Below are positions 1 to 12,354 of a DNA stretch of 64,000 nt, piece after piece. Every line of letters starts with the position of its first letter. Within the stretch, counting starts at the first letter, position 1. This stretch comes from Sipunculus nudus. Lineage: Eukaryota; Annelida; Sipuncula; Golfingiida; Sipunculidae. The stretch covers positions 36,561,176 to 36,625,175 of the forward strand of contig CM049311.1 in the NCBI GenBank assembly GCA_026874595.1. Reading direction: 5' to 3'. Below the pieces are notes generated by a model. The model searched no databases. It had not been told where the DNA came from and saw nothing but the letters and a program-made list of their open reading frames with translations. A program made the translations under genes and the position numbers.

Positions 1-2119
1 AAAGATGAAACCACCCCGCTTTGGAAGGCGCATGATCTAAACTGTCTGTGGATTCAAAGACTACCCACCGGTACATCCTGTCAAACTTTTAAGACAGAAT
101 AATTCGTATCGCCTCAACAATATTCAAGCTATGTTCCTTTGATTATTTTGTTAAAGGGTAATGGAAAAATAAATGCCGGCGACAGAACTTATGCCTTTGG
201 TCTGTGTGGTATGTCGTGTGCCAATCAATATAAGACGAACCTATTGCTTCAACAATGCGGGACGCTGAATATAAAAATTGTCGTTGAATATGGGTCAGAA
301 GGCCCGTGTTTGTAAGCAGATGCTTCAACAGACTTCAATCAATAATTGTAAATTATAAAGACCATGAACCATACTGCGCTCACGGTGACTGACGGGCGCT
401 GTTGCTCTCACCGACACAGCTTTCTTTGTTTCAAAGGCTGACGTAGCTAGGCCCCGTGCCAAGGTGCCCTTCTGTATAGTTTATCAATCAAATTTATACG
501 GACAGAATAACTCTCACAAAAGCCTTGTCAATCAAAAACAGTGAAACAGACTGTCATGTCAGCAAGACGTACATCATATTGCCATAAAGTACATTCGGTT
601 GACTACACAAATACGTGAAAATAAAAATCCGGCTGGAATACAATATGTTATTAGTAAATAACCCGGTTGTTTTAATGAATATATCCTGACATATGTCAGA
701 AGCAGCAGTCTTGTTTGACATAAACCTGTCAAGATACGGTGCGACGATAAATTTCTGGTGAATTTTCCCGGGTAAACGTGGCCATTTTTCCTACAAATCC
801 CGGGTTGACTGGCAGATAAACATTTCATATAAATGCAAATGAGGGAAGACACAGTTTTTCCACATAATTGGTTTTAACCGAATCCGCCCAATATGCAGCC
901 GTCAATTTATTTTGTCGTGACGTGTGTTGCGGCTACGACTAAAATACGTGCTCTCCAGACCGCGTAAGACGTTACAGCTTATAAGAATATGTATTTTTTT
1001 TTCCAGTAGGTCCTTCACTTGCGTTATAGGTAATTCCTTACATCGGCAACAATGACGCGCGTAATCCCTTGTCAACTTTTTATCCCGTTCCTGCCAAGAT
1101 ATGTCAGTTTCATTTAACCCTGTCAATACAACCGAAGATTAATTGCTCATGGAGTACAGAATGCCTGACATGGAAACGGATCTGTCTTCTTTACCACACG
1201 TGACCGGGAATATGGTTTTACAGCTGAAGCCGATTTAAAAATATACTGCATAATATGAAAATGATTACCTATAGCAATCATAGTTTGAAAAATATGTCTG
1301 TATATTTTCTGAATATTAAAACCAGTAAGTATAAAAATGTGATTGTGCAATGATGTTTTTATGAATAATTTACATTTCCACATTTGCAGAAAACTATAGT
1401 ATGATCGGCTCTTGGTTAGCGAGGGTTTCAAATCCGCGATATTCACGAAAGAAAAAAAAACGTGATAATAAAAGACGCAAAAGGTGAAAATACAGGTGAA
1501 AATTCTTCTACAATATTACCTCACTGACAATATTTTGTATGCCTTTGCGTTGTATGCAAACATTTGATATTATTAATATTAAGAGAAACTTGTATGATGT
1601 CCGTAAATCACAGATTGATATTAAGATTAACATGAGATCTTATTCATTATCCGCTTGTAAAGACGGGAATTTCCACTCGTCCGGTATTCCAGAGTCTTTC
1701 TCAAACTTTAAATATATAACTAGCTTATTAAATGATTTATGCAATAAAAGACATACTCTGTATAGTTTACTGTGTGGTGATATAGCATAATTCGAACCCT
1801 TAAATAACACTGACAAGGAGAAACTAAGCATTATCTTGTGCGTATCGGTGAAATGCATCCATGAATACTTTTAGAGCAAGAACATGCACTGTTAACGTTC
1901 AATTGTAAGACTTTAAAAGGGAAAATGTTCGGATATGAAGGTTATATTTCCCTCTGATGGTAATGTTTTGACGAGTACCACCTATGACTGGTCCCCCCCC
2001 TAAACAGGACCTGGCACTTACCGACAGAAACAGAATTGTTTCAGTACACTTTGTAACTACTTCAATATCATGTGTCCCTAAGTATTACGAATGTTAGATA
2101 GCAGCACTTCTTTGATTGT
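1..2119. other. AT-rich unique DNA, no feature recognised
   Basis: No repeat family, tRNA-like head or credible exon was seen. The few open frames are short, lack family motifs and have no matching splice signals. It reads as ordinary intergenic or intronic DNA. Confidence 0.5.
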
Positions 2120-2392
2120 ATTAAAAATACTCTTTTACCCGCATGCTCTTGAAAAACTAAAGAATTATTATGATGAATGTCAGCAACAAAAGCAGCTTGA
2201 TTATATCCACCCTTTTCATTTTTATATGTCATATACAACGGTTAACTAAGATTAATTCAAATTAAAAGAGCATTAAAAAATACCATTTCACCCGCATGCT
2301 CTTGAAAAACTAAATAATTATTATAATGAATGTCAGCAACAAAAGCAGCTTAATTATATCCTATCTTTTCATTTTAATATGTTTCAAACAAC
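2120..2392. repeat. Direct duplication of ~120 bp (two copies)
   Basis: Copy 1 spans about 2120-2239 and copy 2 about 2272-2392, a period of about 152 bp. Both carry the block CCCGCATGCTCTTGAAAAAC followed by a shared run ending in GTCAGCAACAAAAGCAGCTT. They differ by scattered substitutions. The 32 bp between them is AT-rich and not duplicated. The copies could be two monomers of a longer decayed tandem array or a local segmental duplication. No coding frame crosses both. Confidence 0.85.
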
Positions 2393-3404
2393 ATATATTT
2401 GGCAAAGTAACAGAAAAATGTCCTATGTGATGTTAAATTTTCCCTCCTTTGCCGTATTTTCCTACTATTTGGGCCAGAGTGTTTCCTTGATGCTGTATTT
2501 CGTTTATTTACAGACACCCAAGTAGCTATCTGTGGGAAGCTCTTTTTCAGGTTTAACAACACAGCTTAAACATAACACCGTGTACAGCACTTAAAGAAAC
2601 AAGACGAAATAGAAATTTCAATTTTTCATTCCTCTCCGGAAACAAGCAAATCACAATAGGGTACAATCGTCTGCTGTCCTGGGCGCAAGCTGAGATAGGG
2701 ATATTCTGCACAAATATGTTGAAAGCCCAATCTAGGTAAAAGGGACCACATTAAACAGATAAAAGCCTCTAAGGGGCAATCTAAGTCTTCAAACGGTTCT
2801 CACCTGTTGAGCTGCAGATGACGCCTGAGCAGTTACCACCATGGGGCTCCGAAGTCACGCCAACCCCAACCGCGCGGGACTACGGGTAGCTGGCAAACAT
2901 ACGACCACCCGACTTGCCAGTAATTAGGGAAAAATACCCAAGTCCAAAACTGGGTGGGGTCGCCTTTGGCAAACCGTGGCTTCTTTACTAAGAACAGTTG
3001 TCGCCGAAGCGGAAGGCCTCACGGACCTGTTCGGCTGTAGGTGCCACTGGGGAAGCCTGAAAGGACAGAAGACATCGATCAGTCGGCTTCAGCCAATCAG
3101 ATCCAGCACAGCAGCGAGTCACAGTTATAGACAATCAGCACGGCTACCTGGACATATTCTCATATTCAATACCAGTTGACATACACACGTGCATGTGTTT
3201 AATAATAAATCGTATATGATAGATCATTTAATGGTAATTATTTCACTTGCCACGATATGAATTTCCTTCCGCAGTCCGTTTATTTTAGCTAAATACAAAT
3301 GGTTACTGGGAAACCCACCCCGGCTTAAAGGCTCATTTCCTCTGTTTTATATATCATTCCGGTCATGTTTGTTTACATAAACGTGTGCAAGTTCACGTGT
3401 AAGT
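2393..3404. other. Unclassified DNA with a GC-richer block at ~2800-3170
   Basis: The first 400 bp are AT-rich and featureless. From about 2800 to 3170 the composition becomes clearly more GC-rich and less repetitive than its surroundings. One 67-codon frame is open there but has no recognisable domain. The block could be an old transposable-element fragment or a regulatory segment; I cannot tell which. Confidence 0.3.
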
Positions 3405-3860
3405 CGGATCCAAGCCACTTGTTTCAAAGTCCGAGTCCCTGAGGTTTGAATCCACGTCCGCCTTCTTCTAGTCTGAGTCTTTCGGCACAAGAGTCACAGT
3501 GCGGGTCCAAATGTTTTAATTAAAGCACCGTAACATTCGAATTTGAGATCATCATGTGTATTTGTAAAGGAATTTACACAAAGTGTTTACTTTTATATTG
3601 TATAAGATTTAACCTCCACAGATTAAGTTTGGTACAGTCTCAACTTGTTTTTGTAATATTCTGCCATTAGTACGTGCATGTGAGTCTTTATGTTGGGTTT
3701 TCTAAACTGAATTTCAGGCCTTACCTGACAAAGTTTTTTTTTCTGCTGGACTTGAGAACGACTCGGCCTGATTTCTCGGGACAAGTCCGAGTGCAGGATC
3801 CCCGAGTCCCAGTCAGAGTGAGAGTCCCTGAACAAGTGAGCTCGAGTTGGGATTCGGGGT
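3405..3860 (-). repeat. Diverged fragments of the GGACTC repeat family
   Basis: Two clusters (about 3410-3515 and 3745-3860) are dense in GAGTCC, GAGTCCGAGT and related words, the reverse complement of the GGACTC hexamer that builds the large array near 62 kb. Words such as CCCGAGTCCC and GATTCGGGGTC recur in the flanking arms of the arrays at 51 kb and 61.6 kb. Here the hexamers are interrupted and substituted, so these look like old copies that never expanded or have decayed. Confidence 0.6.
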
Positions 3861-6134
3861 CATACATTACTCCCATTCAAGCGTGATTGTTTTTAGCAAG
3901 ACAGTGTAGCTGAAGGCATGATATTGTACATGCGAGAAAAATTGCAATCAAAGAAAATGATGGGGTAGACATGAATTTTAAATATTAAGTTTTGTTTTAC
4001 TGTTGGTAACCATCCTTATTTATGCTAGTACTGCAGCAGGTCATTTTATATTTTATTTCGCGCCACTGCACGTTTTTTTCTACTGTATGCACGAGAAATA
4101 AGTGGTTTTCAAAACGATTTTTTTTGCAGAAAGTATTATATACTGGGAGAGAACAAAGTATTTTGAGTCCACCTTTTATATTTAGTAAAATAATTGGGCA
4201 CATTTATGACTGAGAGGTCCATGATGCAATCAGGGATCTTACGGATAGTGGTCATTGGAACAGTGGTCATGGACGACTGACAAACGTTAAACTAAATACC
4301 TTACTTAATATCAACAATAATCAGTGATAATGCGCATGTCCATACGATCAGAAAAGCAAAATCTACGTTTTAATGAGTTTGGAAATTCCTTTTATGCCTT
4401 TTATCTGTATAAGTTTGAACATTCGTCAAAGGGGGAAAAGAAAGAAATAGGCCACCGCAAAGGAAGTCATCTGAAGATGGTCACATATACAATACTTTTT
4501 TAGCAATACGACGTTAGTCTAGTGATTATAACGACGTTGCCATGCTTTCACGAGGAAACCTCCTTTGGCAAAAATAGGTTTTCTAAATTATTCCCAGCGC
4601 AAGAGTAACGGAAGTTGTAGAATGTGAGTAGTTGTTTGGACGTTGGACATCTGAAAGGAGAATTATTGTCACAGGTGTGAAATCTATTATAGCATATTTT
4701 TCATATATCCCCGGCGGTCCTCCTGATTCAGAACACAGTCCTGCCGTTACGCCGTAGACCTCTTCCTCAGCATCTTGATCAACATAAAATCTCGGCCATT
4801 TTACCCGAAAACATATTTTAGATATTCGTCCTTAATTAATAAAATACTTCAATACGGCAGAAACACCTAACGTTTTTAATGTAAGCCTTTGGCGGAAAAT
4901 AAGCGTAGAATTATGCTTGGTGTGTAAAAAATTTAAACGTAACCCACAAGTCTGCAGTTGTGAAACGATCGTGGGAAGGTTCCCCCAACCCCGTCGCTCG
5001 TGAATGGGCGATAATAGGGGATGAGTAGATGGCGACCATGGAAGTGATTTCAAATGCAAAAATAAATAAGAGGCGCCAATATCTCACCTGTGACTATTAA
5101 TTTGGGTTGGTTTTGATAATTCAGTCGGATCGGAGATCAAACGCAAACGCAGGCTGACAAAATTAACAAGAAACCACCGCATTGGTTTGCCCAAACAAAC
5201 TCATCAGTCTTTGTTATCCTAGACGGAGAGGCTTCAATACACCCCCCCCCCCCCACCCGCCCTCACAAACTATTAACTTGATAGGGTGCTGCGGACACGG
5301 TCTATCAAATGTATTTATGATGAACATGTAGTACAAGACAGATAGAGAAAGAATAAAGTTTAACTTAATAACTAAACAAATTTTAATTTATTGATGCATT
5401 TTCTTTAATAATAAAAATAAAATGGGCTGTTTTCTTTTCCGTTTTATTTACATTTGCGTGTACATTTAAAAAAAAAACAAAGAAAAAAAGCAAAATGCAT
5501 GCATTGTTTGTTATTCGTTATTTCATAAACCTAATATGTACTGTTCAATATTACACTTCCTCATTTACATATGCAAATTTGCAGATAGTTTAACTGGAAA
5601 TTTAAGTACTTGTCTTAACACCTCATAACTATATATGAATGAGCATAAAAAGCAAACAAACTAAAATGCAGGGCTGTCAGCAAACATTTATGTGCCAATA
5701 AAAGCTACTTTTGATATATGAATGAAGGTTTTTTCCCGGGTTAGAAGTCTGAAGAAATTCTAGAGAGATTATATAAGGGATTCAGCACGCCGACCTATCA
5801 TTACCAATTGTTGTTTTAAGGTTTATAACATGGGTATTCTTGCAGGCGAGCTGGTCACTGACGGAATCATTCTCTGCGAGCCCCTACTCAGATATGTATT
5901 GCTACTTCTATTTGAACCACTTTATTGCATGAACAAATAGAATACAGAATTGGAAGACAAAGCCGTTTGAATCACAGGGGTATAGAAAGGCTATCTAGCA
6001 TTTAAGAGCCAGTGTCTTTCTGGAATATCTGGTCAAATCCCGAATCTGCATTCACCATTTGTCACGTTCCCAGAGGAGTATCAATGGCTCTCTTCGAATC
6101 TGTTTTCTGTTTCTCTAATTCTTATTTATATAGA
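3861..6134. other. AT-rich unique DNA with a C13 tract
   Basis: Nothing gene-like was recognised. A run of 13 C lies at 5242-5254. Around 5380-5520 the sequence is very rich in A and T. Open frames are short and without motifs. Confidence 0.45.
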
Positions 6135-6625
6135 GGAGGGATTGATGGAAATCAGCTTCAATGACCACGCAGAACTGTGGTTTGTTATTGTTTTTCGACG
6201 GGATGGTATGCTTCCATTTTCTTTCGTGTGTGTGATTGTGTGTGTGTGTGTTTGTTCACAATATAACTCACGCAATCGTGTACGAAATTTCATAAAATTT
6301 TCAGGGCATTTCGGGAATGGACCAAAGCAGAAACGATTAGATCGTAGTGTGGATCCAATATATGATTCGGGCCCAGGAAGGACTTCCAGGAATAATAATA
6401 ATAAATGAACAGTCACTCATGCACGAAAGAAACATGAGAATATGGGCCGAAAAAGTGAATACAAGCACTGTTTTTTTTTATTAATTGTTTTTTTTTTTTT
6501 GGCGGGGGGAGGATGGAAGAGAAAGGGAAAAGAAAAGCCTTTTGGGAAACATTCCATAATAAGGACCATCCATATCGCGGATGCTGCATTTCGGGGAATG
6601 CATATTTCTATTTATTTCACAGTTT
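6135..6625 (+). mobile_element. Dispersed repeat R1, copy a
   Basis: This is one of four copies of an unclassified interspersed repeat. In order it holds a TG-rich tract (6226-6251), a block containing ATAACTCACGCAATCGTG, a block ending in a GGCATTTCGGGAATGGACCA-like run, a CAGGAAGGACTTCCAGGAA block, TGCACGAA plus TATGGGCCGAA, then a terminal stretch near 6550-6615 ending in AATGCATATTTCTATTTAT. The same blocks recur in the same order at 28.2-28.5 kb, at 11.0-11.3 kb (second half) and inverted at 57.5-57.8 kb. The element class is unknown. No terminal inverted repeats or coding frame were found. Confidence 0.7.
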
Positions 6626-8503
6626 AGTTTTCTTAGCCCTTTCACCTCTTATTCAGTGCTAATAGTTCTTCCATGAATTATGTTACAAATAAACCGATTA
6701 CGTTTCAACAGATACATCGCTTTATATCAATTCAACAAGATTTACAGGAGAGAGTTCCTAAAAGCTAGAAGGTGCATCTTTGAAGTTATGCTCAGTATTT
6801 GCTGAATGGCCATTAAATGAAGCCCGTTTTGAAATTATGATTTATTTCTGTTATTAAAGGTTTTCAATGAAAATAAATCACTTTTCTTCAAAAACATTGC
6901 AGAAAATTAATAACATAAGATGACAGAGGTATAAAGCATACCCTAATCTAATATCATTAGTGTTCTTGAACTCAAATATGAATTTCTGTTTGATCAAAAC
7001 ATATTCAAAGACAGCAAGAAATTTATACAATTGGTAATGTTATTGTTGTAGGGAGAGCCTTGCCCTAAAGCCTGCGTTTTAAAGTTCAACAAATCTATTG
7101 GTGTTATGGGTCTTCCTCAATGGAATTACTGCTTTTCCAACTCGTATGACGATTATTGGAAGAAACGGTTGAGGTAATATTGGGTTTTGCCGTGGTGTTG
7201 CGCCAGGTTCCCCGAGATAGGTGAAAAATGCGTTTGTTGAGGAAATGAAATTACGAGGCATGCATGCTCACCGTGTAATCCAGTTGAAACTACGAGAACA
7301 ACCGTTTGATTTATGTCTATGACTCTTTTATCATGAAGAAATCGGGAACTAATGGGAACATCTTCTCTGTAGAGGCCATAAACTCTTCGTTCAGTCAGTC
7401 CGTGTATGCGTTAAATTTGTTCCGTAGACTAGTTGAACCAGACACTCTGGGCTGTCTCTGAATTTTTTGGCTGTAAATATACAATCAGCAGATCTCATTA
7501 CGGCTACTTTGTTCGCCCTGGCGTGTTTGTGTCGGTCGCCCTTCTGTCTATATTGACTCCCTGAAATGTGTTGACTGTGACAAAGCGGCCTAAGCTAATT
7601 GCGTTTTGCGACCTGGGTTCACCAGGGTGGCTATGTTACTCGAAAACAGTGGCTGGCCAAAGTAGTTTATATTTATTTCAATTCATGTAATTTCCTCAAT
7701 GTACACCGCGGTTAGTTTATGGTCTTGCCTCCACAGACCTTATGATGGCGCAAGCGGGAATGTTGAAGTTATTATCGCCCGGGGAGGCCCTAAAACAACT
7801 GGCCGTCATGGACACCGATTGTACAAGCCTTCTAAGATGACTGCCGGGCCGAGAGACGGACGATCCTAGCGGTAATCGCCCACCTTACAGCCGGGCCAGA
7901 GCGATGTTGGTCTAACCCACAAACCCGCCATATTGGCATACCCCTGGGGAGTGTATATTTCAAGCCTGGCTTCCATCCAGCCATTTTCAGTTAACACGGT
8001 CAATAGCTTAATATCAATTTCACGGTTTGTTTGTTCGACACAGGCACTCTAGTTTAATAGTGATTGCATGCATGATAAAATTAGGGGCCATTTAAAAAGT
8101 GATGGTTCTAAAAATACCTCTGACAATCACACGTGTAAAAGATTTCACCATTTGACCTAATGAATAAATCAAAAACACGTTTAAAAGCGGCCATATTTCA
8201 GCCTCCTTTCAATGTAATTACCAATTAAATGGAATCGCCAATCCTTCGTAAATGCGAACGTTATAGAAAGTCTGTATACTGGTTGAAATGTTTTCTTTCA
8301 TCATCAATTGGACCTTTTTTTTTTTAAATATATATAAAAAAGAATACCGGAGTATAGTTGAAAAGACCTGATAATGGACAATATATAATGTACCTCTGTC
8401 ATGAAGTGAAGACATAACGACAATTAATTATTAAATATAGGTATATGGCCTGTTGGTGGCACTATCTAATGAATAAAGATTGAAACGGGGGATATATAAA
8501 ATT

Positions 8504-8510
<7 letters not shown>
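6626..8510. other. Unique DNA with a mixed-composition island at ~7400-7990
   Basis: From 6626 to about 7400 the DNA is AT-rich and featureless. From 7400 to 7990 it is compositionally balanced, repeat-free and unlike the surrounding background. Such islands are often conserved non-coding or regulatory DNA in animal genomes, but this cannot be shown without alignment to a relative. Confidence 0.3.

Positions 8511-8582
<72 letters not shown>
8511..8582. repeat. (TA)36 microsatellite
   Basis: An uninterrupted 72-bp TA dinucleotide run. It is followed closely by a hairpin-forming segment and a second shorter (AT)n run at 8676-8696. Confidence 0.97.
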
Positions 8583-8585
<3 letters not shown>

Positions 8586-8621
8586 ATGTATGAATAGCCA
8601 TGCTGGTTCATTGTTTTATAC

Positions 8622-8696
8622 ATGGAAAGGGTATACCCAGAAAAGTGGTTCACTGGCAGTGTGCATACCCTTTCCATATATATATATATATATATA
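8622..8696. repeat. Hairpin joined to a second (AT)n tract
   Basis: Two perfect 13-bp arms, ATGGAAAGGGTAT at 8622-8634 and its reverse complement at 8665-8677, enclose a 30-bp loop. The right arm runs directly into a 21-bp (AT)n tract. With the 72-bp TA run at 8511-8582, the stem-loop lies between two TA microsatellites, which resembles short foldback elements that carry or seed microsatellites. Confidence 0.8.
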
Positions 8697-10414
8697 GGTA
8701 CAAAGCATATTAACTTTTCGGGTTATTATATCAGCAGGGTTATCTAATAATGCCCCCGATTCAAAGTGTTTATATGTTTATATTTAACAGGTTTTATTAT
8801 TTTTACAGTAAATCCTTGTACATTAAAGAGCAGAGCCATTGTATGTTGCACATTGAGATAATAATGTAACTGCAATTAAATATATTTATCCGAGGAATCA
8901 TTCATCAGGTTTTAATTAATCATTAGATCAACGCATTAATTATGACGTCATCACTGTTATATCTCGTCCAATCCAAGTACTGCCCATGAGTTTACGAAAT
9001 CATTGCTTTTGAAATATATTTTAATCTAGGGTACACTTAGTATAACATCGGAACTGCCGTAGTAGGCAACCGGAATTGCGTTTCATCCAAAATTGTGTCA
9101 ATCAATTACTTTTATATCTGTCAAGAAGGTATTTTTGCACGCATCAAATATGCAAATGAAATATAGAAATTATAAAACCATCAAGGCAAGAAAGAAAGAA
9201 AGAAAAAAAGAAAGAATATACTCGATACAAATTCAAGGAAGTAAATGAATAAAATGAAACAATCTCGCAATTTCCAAGTGGCCGAGACCATCGGAGAACA
9301 AGTTGGAAACATATTGGAAGCTGTTCGCCGACAGTTTTTTTTATAGAATATCTGGCTTACCTTGCGTATAAATTAATGAAATGCATATAATTCCTTTAAG
9401 GGAATAGTAACGCCACTGTGATGGATGTATGACCTTGTGTTTCTACAAGCCGCGCTTCAGCACCGTACATGCGTCAATATTGACCAAACAGCAAAAACAT
9501 AACAGTTAGTTGCATATTTGCCGAAATTGAAAGGTAACTCTTTGCAAAACGTCCTTTGCAAAACTCTAGTTTGCTCGACTTGCTACCAGATGTGCTTCTT
9601 GAAAGTGTTTGGACTATTTTGTTGGTCCCCCACATGTTATAAACACTGGGAAATAAAGAAAACAAACAGCCTGTGTGCAGTGAGATCTGGTTTACTGTAC
9701 TAAATTTCCAAAATATTCAAATGATTATCTTTTGTAAATAGACGTCAAATATCGTCAGAAACCCCTTAATTATCAGGTCATAGCCGAGAATGTCATTTGA
9801 TAACAAAGTTATGTAGCCTCGCTCTCACCCGGCTGTTTTACCAATACAAATCTCATCGGGTTTTCCCACCACTTAACCTCTCTTCGACTATTCATAAATA
9901 ATGAATAGAAGACACCTATGACAAAATGATCAGTCAATAGTATGCCCACACCTATGTCAAAAACGTCAAGTAAACCAGTCAGAATTCACAGGTTATTTTT
10001 GGACAAAGTTAAAAAAAACAACAGGTAAAGACAATATGTATTCTTGCTGCCCTGCAGATTTATTGTAATGTATGGTATTTTCTACCTTTAGTAAAAAAGA
10101 TCGCTTCGTTTTCTTCCTTGAACTAACGTCCATTGTTTAAAGGGCAGAAGACGATCGTGGACTGTAATATACCTGTACTTTATATTCCACATTAGACCAG
10201 CGTTGTTAATGTGTCTGCCTTTTATGACGCCAGATCTTAAATAAAGAAGCCATTCCGGGCGCCGATAAAATGTCTCATGTTTCAAGGGCTCTCTTTGAAA
10301 CACACGTTGCGCGTGCACCAGATAACAGTCTCACGTGTACAGCTTTGTAACTCCAGAGCTAACAATCAATACGATTGCACTTGTTTTTTGGTGTCTTTCT
10401 GTGGGTACACACAT
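8697..10414. other. AT-rich unique DNA with an AAAG microsatellite
   Basis: A short imperfect (AAAG)n tract lies at 9188-9216. Nothing else is recognised: no tRNA-like head, no terminal repeats, and open frames of at most about 60 codons without motifs. Confidence 0.45.
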
Positions 10415-10940
10415 GCCATCACACACACGAACACACACACACACGGATTCAATTGTTTAATGAGTACCAAAATTTTCCTGATGTGGACTACCTGATCCAG
10501 GAAAAGTTTGTTTTTAGTCCACCCCCCCCCACCCCACTCATGGGCATAGATGTATAACTAAAAGTCCTTTTGATCTTATACTAATACCATCACATACACA
10601 GACACATAACTATTCACTTTTCTTCGGCGTGCACTCCTTATTGAGTCCAAAAAGTTCCTGATACGGACTACCTGAAACGGGATACTTGTTGATAGTAATA
10701 TCCCGAGTAGGTAAGATGGGAAAACATGGAAAATGACGCATGGGCATACATATATAACTAAAATGGTATTCCTGTTTTTTTTCTGTGTAGATGGTAAATG
10801 CAATGCTACATGGCACTATATTTTAGTGGTGTAGGTTGATGTTAGGGCTTGTGCGCCAATTGTTGCAACACTGTTTCTTGGTATGGTCTACCTGAAGGTA
10901 CGCAAAAAAGACCCATAAACTCACTCATCACAATTAAGCC
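10415..10940. repeat. Diverged tandem duplication (two copies plus a partial third)
   Basis: Copy 1 (about 10418-10562) and copy 2 (about 10586-10761) share, in order, a CA-rich start, a CCTGAT-GGACTACCTGA block and a GCAT/TCATGGGCATA block ending in ATATAACTAAAA or GTATAACTAAAA. A weaker third copy around 10851-10935 retains GGTCTACCTGAAGG and CTCACTCATCAC. Divergence is high, so the event is old. A (CA)n tract sits in copy 1 and a C-rich run at about 10520-10531. Confidence 0.6.
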
Positions 10941-10984
10941 TGTTATTTTGGAAAAAGCAGGCACACCTGCCTGTAGTCTGGTTT

Positions 10985-11275
10985 AAAGATTACAAGCTGC
11001 TGCCCATGTTATGTAACCCCCGGGTCCGGGGAGGATTTTCAGGAATATTCACAAATGTACAGTCACGTATGCACGAAACAACCTCGGAATATTGGCCGAA
11101 TAAGTAAATGCAAACATGGGTTGGGGATCTTTCTGCTCGAATAAACATGGGAGTTTGGGCCGAGTAAGATAATGCAAGCGCGTTTTAAGGAGCATCCCAC
11201 ATTACATATCGTCCACTTGGCGGAGGCCTCCATTTCTGAGAATGCATAATTGTAGTTATACAAGATTTAAAAACA
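10985..11275 (+). mobile_element. Dispersed repeat R1, copy b (second half)
   Basis: This contains the R1 blocks TGCACGAA...TATTGGCCGAATAAG and then the terminal block GGAGCATCCCACATTACAT...GGCGGAGGCC, followed by GAGAATGCATAATTG. The GCACGAA/GGGCCGA block is duplicated internally (about 11070-11117 and 11135-11180). The first half of R1 with its TG tract is missing, so the copy is truncated. Confidence 0.65.
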
Positions 11276-11367
11276 TTTCCAAACTTGTTTCTATTTGTTT
11301 GTTTTTTTTTCAACGGGTAACCTTGTGTTTGGCCAAGACCGGTTCCGTGTCTGAGGTCTAGATATAA

Positions 11368-11681
11368 GGCCAAAAAAAAATAAATAAAAGGGTATGGTTC
11401 TCAGGCACTTTTTATTCACAAATCAATGCGGGCGGGCGGTATTTTATTTGTGACCTTTTTTGTATGTTTTGATAAAATGTCATATGATCAGGAAAAAGCA
11501 TGTAAATGACAGGTTTCTTCTTGCTTAACAGGCAACAGCACTACATAACAAAGGAAATGGTATCGAAATTGTATTATTTTACCATTTTGAATGACAAAAG
11601 CACAATAAAAATGTTTGATGCGGGGGGTTAAAATTGACGCGGGCGGTGCCTGAGAACCATACCTATTATTTTTTTTCGGCC
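11368..11681. mobile_element. Harbinger-like MITE, copy A (314 bp, TAA target duplication)
   Basis: The element starts with GGCC and an A-rich stretch followed by GGTATGGTTCTCAGGCAC. It ends with the reverse complement GTGCCTGAGAACCATACC-like block, a T-rich stretch and GGCC. It is flanked by TAA at 11365-11367 and TAA at 11682-11684. The left and right TAA are direct, not inverted, so they are a target-site duplication rather than part of the terminal inverted repeat. Three-base TWA duplications and GG-starting termini are typical of PIF/Harbinger elements. There is no transposase frame, so the copy is non-autonomous. Related copies lie at 38.1-38.4 kb and 60.1-60.4 kb. Confidence 0.85.
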
Positions 11682-11684
11682 TAA

Positions 11685-12304
11685 TGCGGCATTTTTTTTT
11701 TTTATTTTACATTTATGTACATGGCGTCTTTTTTTTTATGATATAGTGAATGTGACAAGACTAGCCAATTTGTTTTCATACATTTCACGCTGAACTAACA
11801 GGTCATAACCTGGTTAAGAACTGAGGTTGCATGGGTGCACGTCTGAGGTCTGGAGGCAACGTGGTAGAAGTCTGAGAGATTGCTGACCTATTGACTCGCA
11901 AGGTCCCGGTGGGCGGGTCAGGTGTAATTAGACGAATTAGCTTTCATCTCACAACCAGCTTCATGACCTTCTCTCTCTCCTCTGTGTCAGTTCTGGTCAG
12001 CACCCACACAAATAACTTCAAAGTGGACACCACCGGTACCGGAAGTGACGTTTCCGTTAGGTGATCGACACTGGGCGCTCTGTCTGTAAAGTCTCCGTGC
12101 CCGGTAAATGTGGCTTAATCATATAGGTACTAACAAATGACCAAGTTTTCAAGGTCGGATCGTCAAGTTTAAGGTGTCTTAACTGAGCTAATAAAGGTTA
12201 AGGGATGAACGTGAAAGATGGGCTGTAAGTGACAGATGACTCAATCACACTCGCTCAGGTCAAGTGCAGGACCTCTAAATTTATACGGGTTTAATGACCA
12301 AGAA

Positions 12305-12354
<50 letters not shown>

